Source: an uncultured Bacteroidota bacterium
GTDB taxonomy: Bacteria > Bacteroidota > Bacteroidia > Chitinophagales > Chitinophagaceae
DNA: 64,000 bases
Assembly: GCA_903835005.1 (NCBI GenBank)
Contig: CAILLK010000125.1
Coordinates: forward strand, 19,282 to 83,281
Direction of reading: 5' to 3'
The position numbers were made by a program, and so were the translations under genes. The notes under the pieces were generated by a model, which did not search any database, had not been told where the DNA came from, and saw nothing but the letters and a program-made list of their open reading frames with translations. Shown one piece after another: positions 61,453 through 64,000 of the stretch (the first letter of the stretch is position 1; every line of letters starts with the position of its first letter).

Positions 61453-61460
61453 TATCTTTG
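61453..61460 (+). promoter_or_regulatory. -7 promoter element of rpsA
   Basis: TATCTTTG, a perfect TAnnTTTG. The -33 region is weak. Just downstream, at about 61465-61479, CCCAAAAATTTTGGG would form a short 5' hairpin in the leader of the rpsA mRNA. Confidence 0.55.
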
Positions 61461-61545
61461 CACTCCCAAAAATTTTGGGTTGGAAACAACACTTAAATTT
61501 ATTGTTTAACCTCCGGAACACCTATAAGTGCGTCCGTACAAATGA

Positions 61546-63630
61546 GTGAAGATTACTTTGGAAGAACAGGTATTGAATTCAGAAACAACCGAAACATCAG
61601 TTGATGCTCCGGTAGCAGCTGCAGAGCATGTTGCTCCACACGTTGCAGAAGAAAGTCCGGCTCCGGCTGTTGAAGCCCACGCTCCGGTTGCAGAAACTGT
61701 GCACCCTATGCACGACGAGGCACAGAACCTTGATGCTGATGCCGCACACGATGCTGCACAACCAGCTACCGACGAGGCCCCTGCCGAAAAAGCGCACACC
61801 CGCGCCCCACGTCATTATTACTCCGAGCCGTCAACAACATCGCACGATGATTTTGACTGGAGCGTTGACAAACGCAATGTTGCTTCTTACAAAGAAGACG
61901 ACCGCGTGAAGTACGACACCCTTTATGGCAGCACTTTCAAATCAATTGCAGAATCAGAACTGCTGAAAGGAGCTATCGTAGGTGTTACCAAAACGGATGT
62001 GATCATCAACATCGGGTTCAAATCAGACGGTCTTGTATCGCTGAATGAATTCCGCGACATGGCCGAAGTGAAGATCGGCGATGAGATCGAAGTGATGGTG
62101 GTAGAAAAAGAAGACAAACATGGTCACCTGCACCTGAGCCGCAAGCTCGCAAGGGCTGCACGCGCATGGCAGCAGATTGTCGACTTCTACAAAACAGGCG
62201 AAGTGGTTACAGGTACCATCACCAGCAAGACCAAGGGCGGCCTTATTGTGGATGTATACGGCCTCGAAACATTCTTGCCAGGTTCTCAGATCGATGTTAA
62301 GCCGGTTACAGATTACGACCAGTATGTGGGCAAGACCATGGACTTCAAGGTGGTTAAGATCAACGAAACTATCCGCAATGCGGTGGTATCGCACAAGGCG
62401 CTTATCGAAAGCGATATCGAGCAGCAGCGTAGTGTTATCATCGGCCAGCTCGAAAAAGGCCAGGTACTGGAAGGTACCGTTAAGAATGTTACCGACTTCG
62501 GTGCGTTCATTGACCTGGGCGGCGTAGATGGTTTACTGTATATTACCGATATCAGCTGGGGCCGCGTAACGCACCCAAGCGAAGTATTGCACAACGGCCA
62601 GAAACTGAACGTGGTGGTTCTCGACTTCGACGACGAGAAGAAACGCATCAGCCTCGGCCTCAAACAGCTCACTCCTCACCCATGGGACAACCTGCCTGCT
62701 GAGATAGTAGAAGGCGCCCACATCAAGGGTAAAGTAGTGAACATTGAAGATTACGGTGCATTCCTCGAAATCATGCCGGGCGTAGAAGGCCTTGTACACG
62801 TTTCTGAGATCACATGGTCTTCACAGCCTATCAACGCCAAGGAGTTCTTCAAACTGAACGAAGAGCACGAAGCAGTGGTAGTAACGCTGGATAAGGATGA
62901 GCGCAAAATGAGCCTCTCCATCAAGCAGATGACACAGGACCCATGGGATACGATCGAAAACAAATTCCCTGTCGACAGCCGTCACCAGGGCACTGTTAAG
63001 AACATCACCCCGTATGGCGTATTTGTAGAACTGGAAACCGGTATCGGTGGTATGATCCACATCAGCGACCTGAGCTGGATCAAGCGCTACAATCACCCAA
63101 GTGAGTTTGTAAAAGTTGGCGACAAAATCGATGTGGCTATCCTGTCTATTGATAAGGAAAACCGCAAACTGGCCCTCGGACACAAACAGCTGGAAGAAGA
63201 TCCATGGAATACATTCGAAACTGTGTTCCCGATCGGTTCCATACACGAAGGCAGCGTAACCCGCAAAGACGACAAGGGCGCTACTGTACAACTACAGTAC
63301 GGCCTCGAAGCTTACTCACCTGCACGTCACCTCCGCAAGGAAGATGGCAGCAATGTAGAAGCTGAAGAAACACTGCCGTTCATGATCATTGAATTCGATC
63401 GCAACGACAAGCGTATCATGGTTTCGCACAGCAAGGTGTGGGAGCAGGTAAAGAATGAAGAAAAAGAAGCGGCACGCAAAGAAGCGACTGCCGAAGGCGA
63501 AAAAACCAAGAAGCAGGTAAAGAACATACAGGCTAAAGTTGAGAAATCAACCCTTGGAGATATCGGCGCCCTCGCAGCCCTGAAAGACAAGATGAAGAAA
63601 GAAGAAGATGATGCTTCTGCTGCTGAATAA
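61546..63630 (+). CDS. rpsA: 30S ribosomal protein S1
   Basis: 694 residues, GTG start at 61546 (an ATG 4 bp upstream is out of frame, overlapping as ATGAGTG). An Ala/Glu/Pro/His-rich disordered extension fills residues 1-120. Six S1 OB-fold repeats follow, for example KGAIVGVTKTDVIINIGFKSDGLV, VTGTITSKTKGGLIVDVYG, LEGTVKNVTDFGAFIDLGG, IKGKVVNIEDYGAFLEIMPG, HQGTVKNITPYGVFVELETG and HEGSVTRKDDKGATVQL. A Lys/Glu-rich tail ends the protein. It binds mRNA to the 30S subunit and supports initiation, important in a phylum that rarely uses Shine-Dalgarno sites. The long N-terminal extension is unlike E. coli S1. Confidence 0.95.
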   Translation: MKITLEEQVLNSETTETSVDAPVAAAEHVAPHVAEESPAPAVEAHAPVAETVHPMHDEAQNLDADAAHDAAQPATDEAPAEKAHTRAPRHYYSEPSTTSHDDFDWSVDKRNVASYKEDDRVKYDTLYGSTFKSIAESELLKGAIVGVTKTDVIINIGFKSDGLVSLNEFRDMAEVKIGDEIEVMVVEKEDKHGHLHLSRKLARAARAWQQIVDFYKTGEVVTGTITSKTKGGLIVDVYGLETFLPGSQIDVKPVTDYDQYVGKTMDFKVVKINETIRNAVVSHKALIESDIEQQRSVIIGQLEKGQVLEGTVKNVTDFGAFIDLGGVDGLLYITDISWGRVTHPSEVLHNGQKLNVVVLDFDDEKKRISLGLKQLTPHPWDNLPAEIVEGAHIKGKVVNIEDYGAFLEIMPGVEGLVHVSEITWSSQPINAKEFFKLNEEHEAVVVTLDKDERKMSLSIKQMTQDPWDTIENKFPVDSRHQGTVKNITPYGVFVELETGIGGMIHISDLSWIKRYNHPSEFVKVGDKIDVAILSIDKENRKLALGHKQLEEDPWNTFETVFPIGSIHEGSVTRKDDKGATVQLQYGLEAYSPARHLRKEDGSNVEAEETLPFMIIEFDRNDKRIMVSHSKVWEQVKNEEKEAARKEATAEGEKTKKQVKNIQAKVEKSTLGDIGALAALKDKMKKEEDDASAAE

Positions 63631-63683
63631 TGTGATAATGTGCAAATGCGGAAATATGCAAATGTGCAAAATACAATGAAAAA

Positions 63684-63712
63684 GACCACTCGTTTTACGG
63701 GTGGTTTTTTTT
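63684..63712 (+). terminator. Terminator of rpsA
   Basis: ACCACTCG-TTTTA-CGGGTGGT with one G-U pair, followed by TTTTTT, about 55 bp after the rpsA stop. The gap contains short TGCAAATG repeats. Confidence 0.88.
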
Positions 63713-64000
63713 ATATTTATAGGAATGAGATTAGGCTCTATGATATTTCTTTTTACGTTTATTACAATTACAGATTATAGCCACCAAAGAGACTATGGAA
63801 ACCCCAAAGACATGCGCATTGATTATTCGGCAGCATTGGAGTGATCTTAAAGTATAATATTAACCCACATTGCTTTTTTATTTCTTCAATATGTTAAAAA
63901 TAGTGGTTGATTTGTTAAAATGGGGTAAAAATTTTGTCTTATATTTATTTGATTTATGTCTATCATACTGATAGTCAAATTGGCATTTTTTCGACTCTGA
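63713..64000. other. AT-rich end of window without a clear gene
   Basis: A 39-codon frame at 63725-63844 (MRLGSMIFLFTFITI...) has a hydrophobic start but no domain and is too short to support. Nothing else recognisable. Confidence 0.4.

Noticed and set aside
1..64000. tRNA, rRNA and well-known riboswitches
   Set aside because: No T-loop GTTCGA-type context with cloverleaf arms, no rRNA core sequences and no riboswitch core was recognised by eye; a tRNAscan/Rfam run would settle it.

Overview
The window looks like a chromosomal segment of a Bacteroidota bacterium, most likely Chitinophagales-like (lineage is inference). The evidence is several secreted proteins with C-terminal type IX secretion (T9SS) sorting domains, Bacteroidota-style -7 promoter elements (TAnnTTTG) upstream of many genes, few clear Shine-Dalgarno sites, and a DPP-IV-type S9 peptidase, paired M16 peptidases and a ribosomal protein S1 with a long N-terminal extension. 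I found no rRNA, tRNA or CRISPR array.

Layout. 0-1.6 kb: end of an unknown gene, a DUF3892 protein, an XRE-type HTH gene and REP-like repeats. 1.6-25.6 kb is mostly housekeeping and envelope: an active/inactive M16 peptidase pair, T9SS cargo (one with an A8 frameshift just after its start codon), a HAD phosphatase, SanA, carboxypeptidase-regulatory-like proteins, a two-gene molybdenum hydroxylase resembling 4-hydroxybenzoyl-CoA reductase, an Hsp70-like chaperone with a GrpE-like partner, a TMTC-like membrane/TPR protein and an ABC-F ATPase. 25.6-32.6 kb is an accessory island. It holds five 74-bp tandem repeats, a lone phage terminase large subunit, a 142-bp direct-repeat pair, and then an AT-rich operon made of a reverse transcriptase (RT), a structured non-coding element and a SLATT-family membrane protein. 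Two small AT-rich cassettes follow, separated by a repeated two-block element. 32.6-45.8 kb returns to housekeeping (YihY/BrkB, DPP-IV, ClpS, signal peptidase I, PAP2) and ends in two tandem Ig-like/T9SS surface-protein paralogues that share an ECF-sigma-like upstream motif. 45.9-49.5 kb is a second AT-rich accessory unit: a four-gene operon ending in a TIR-TPR protein. 49.8-63.7 kb holds rpsO, pnp, two very large PAS/GAF sensor proteins without an ATPase domain, a GT2 glycosyltransferase and rpsA.

The most interesting system is at 28.9-31.1 kb. A promoter and a perfect 28-nt palindrome lead into an RT with a YVDD active site. Five bases after the RT stop begins an element of about 115 nt closed by a perfect 11-bp stem, with internal hairpins and an oligo-U end, and it is followed at once by a SLATT membrane effector. 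This has the architecture of an RT/ncRNA/effector anti-phage system. It lacks an obvious retron VTG motif, and its ncRNA lies between RT and effector rather than upstream. The TIR-TPR operon is a second candidate immune locus.
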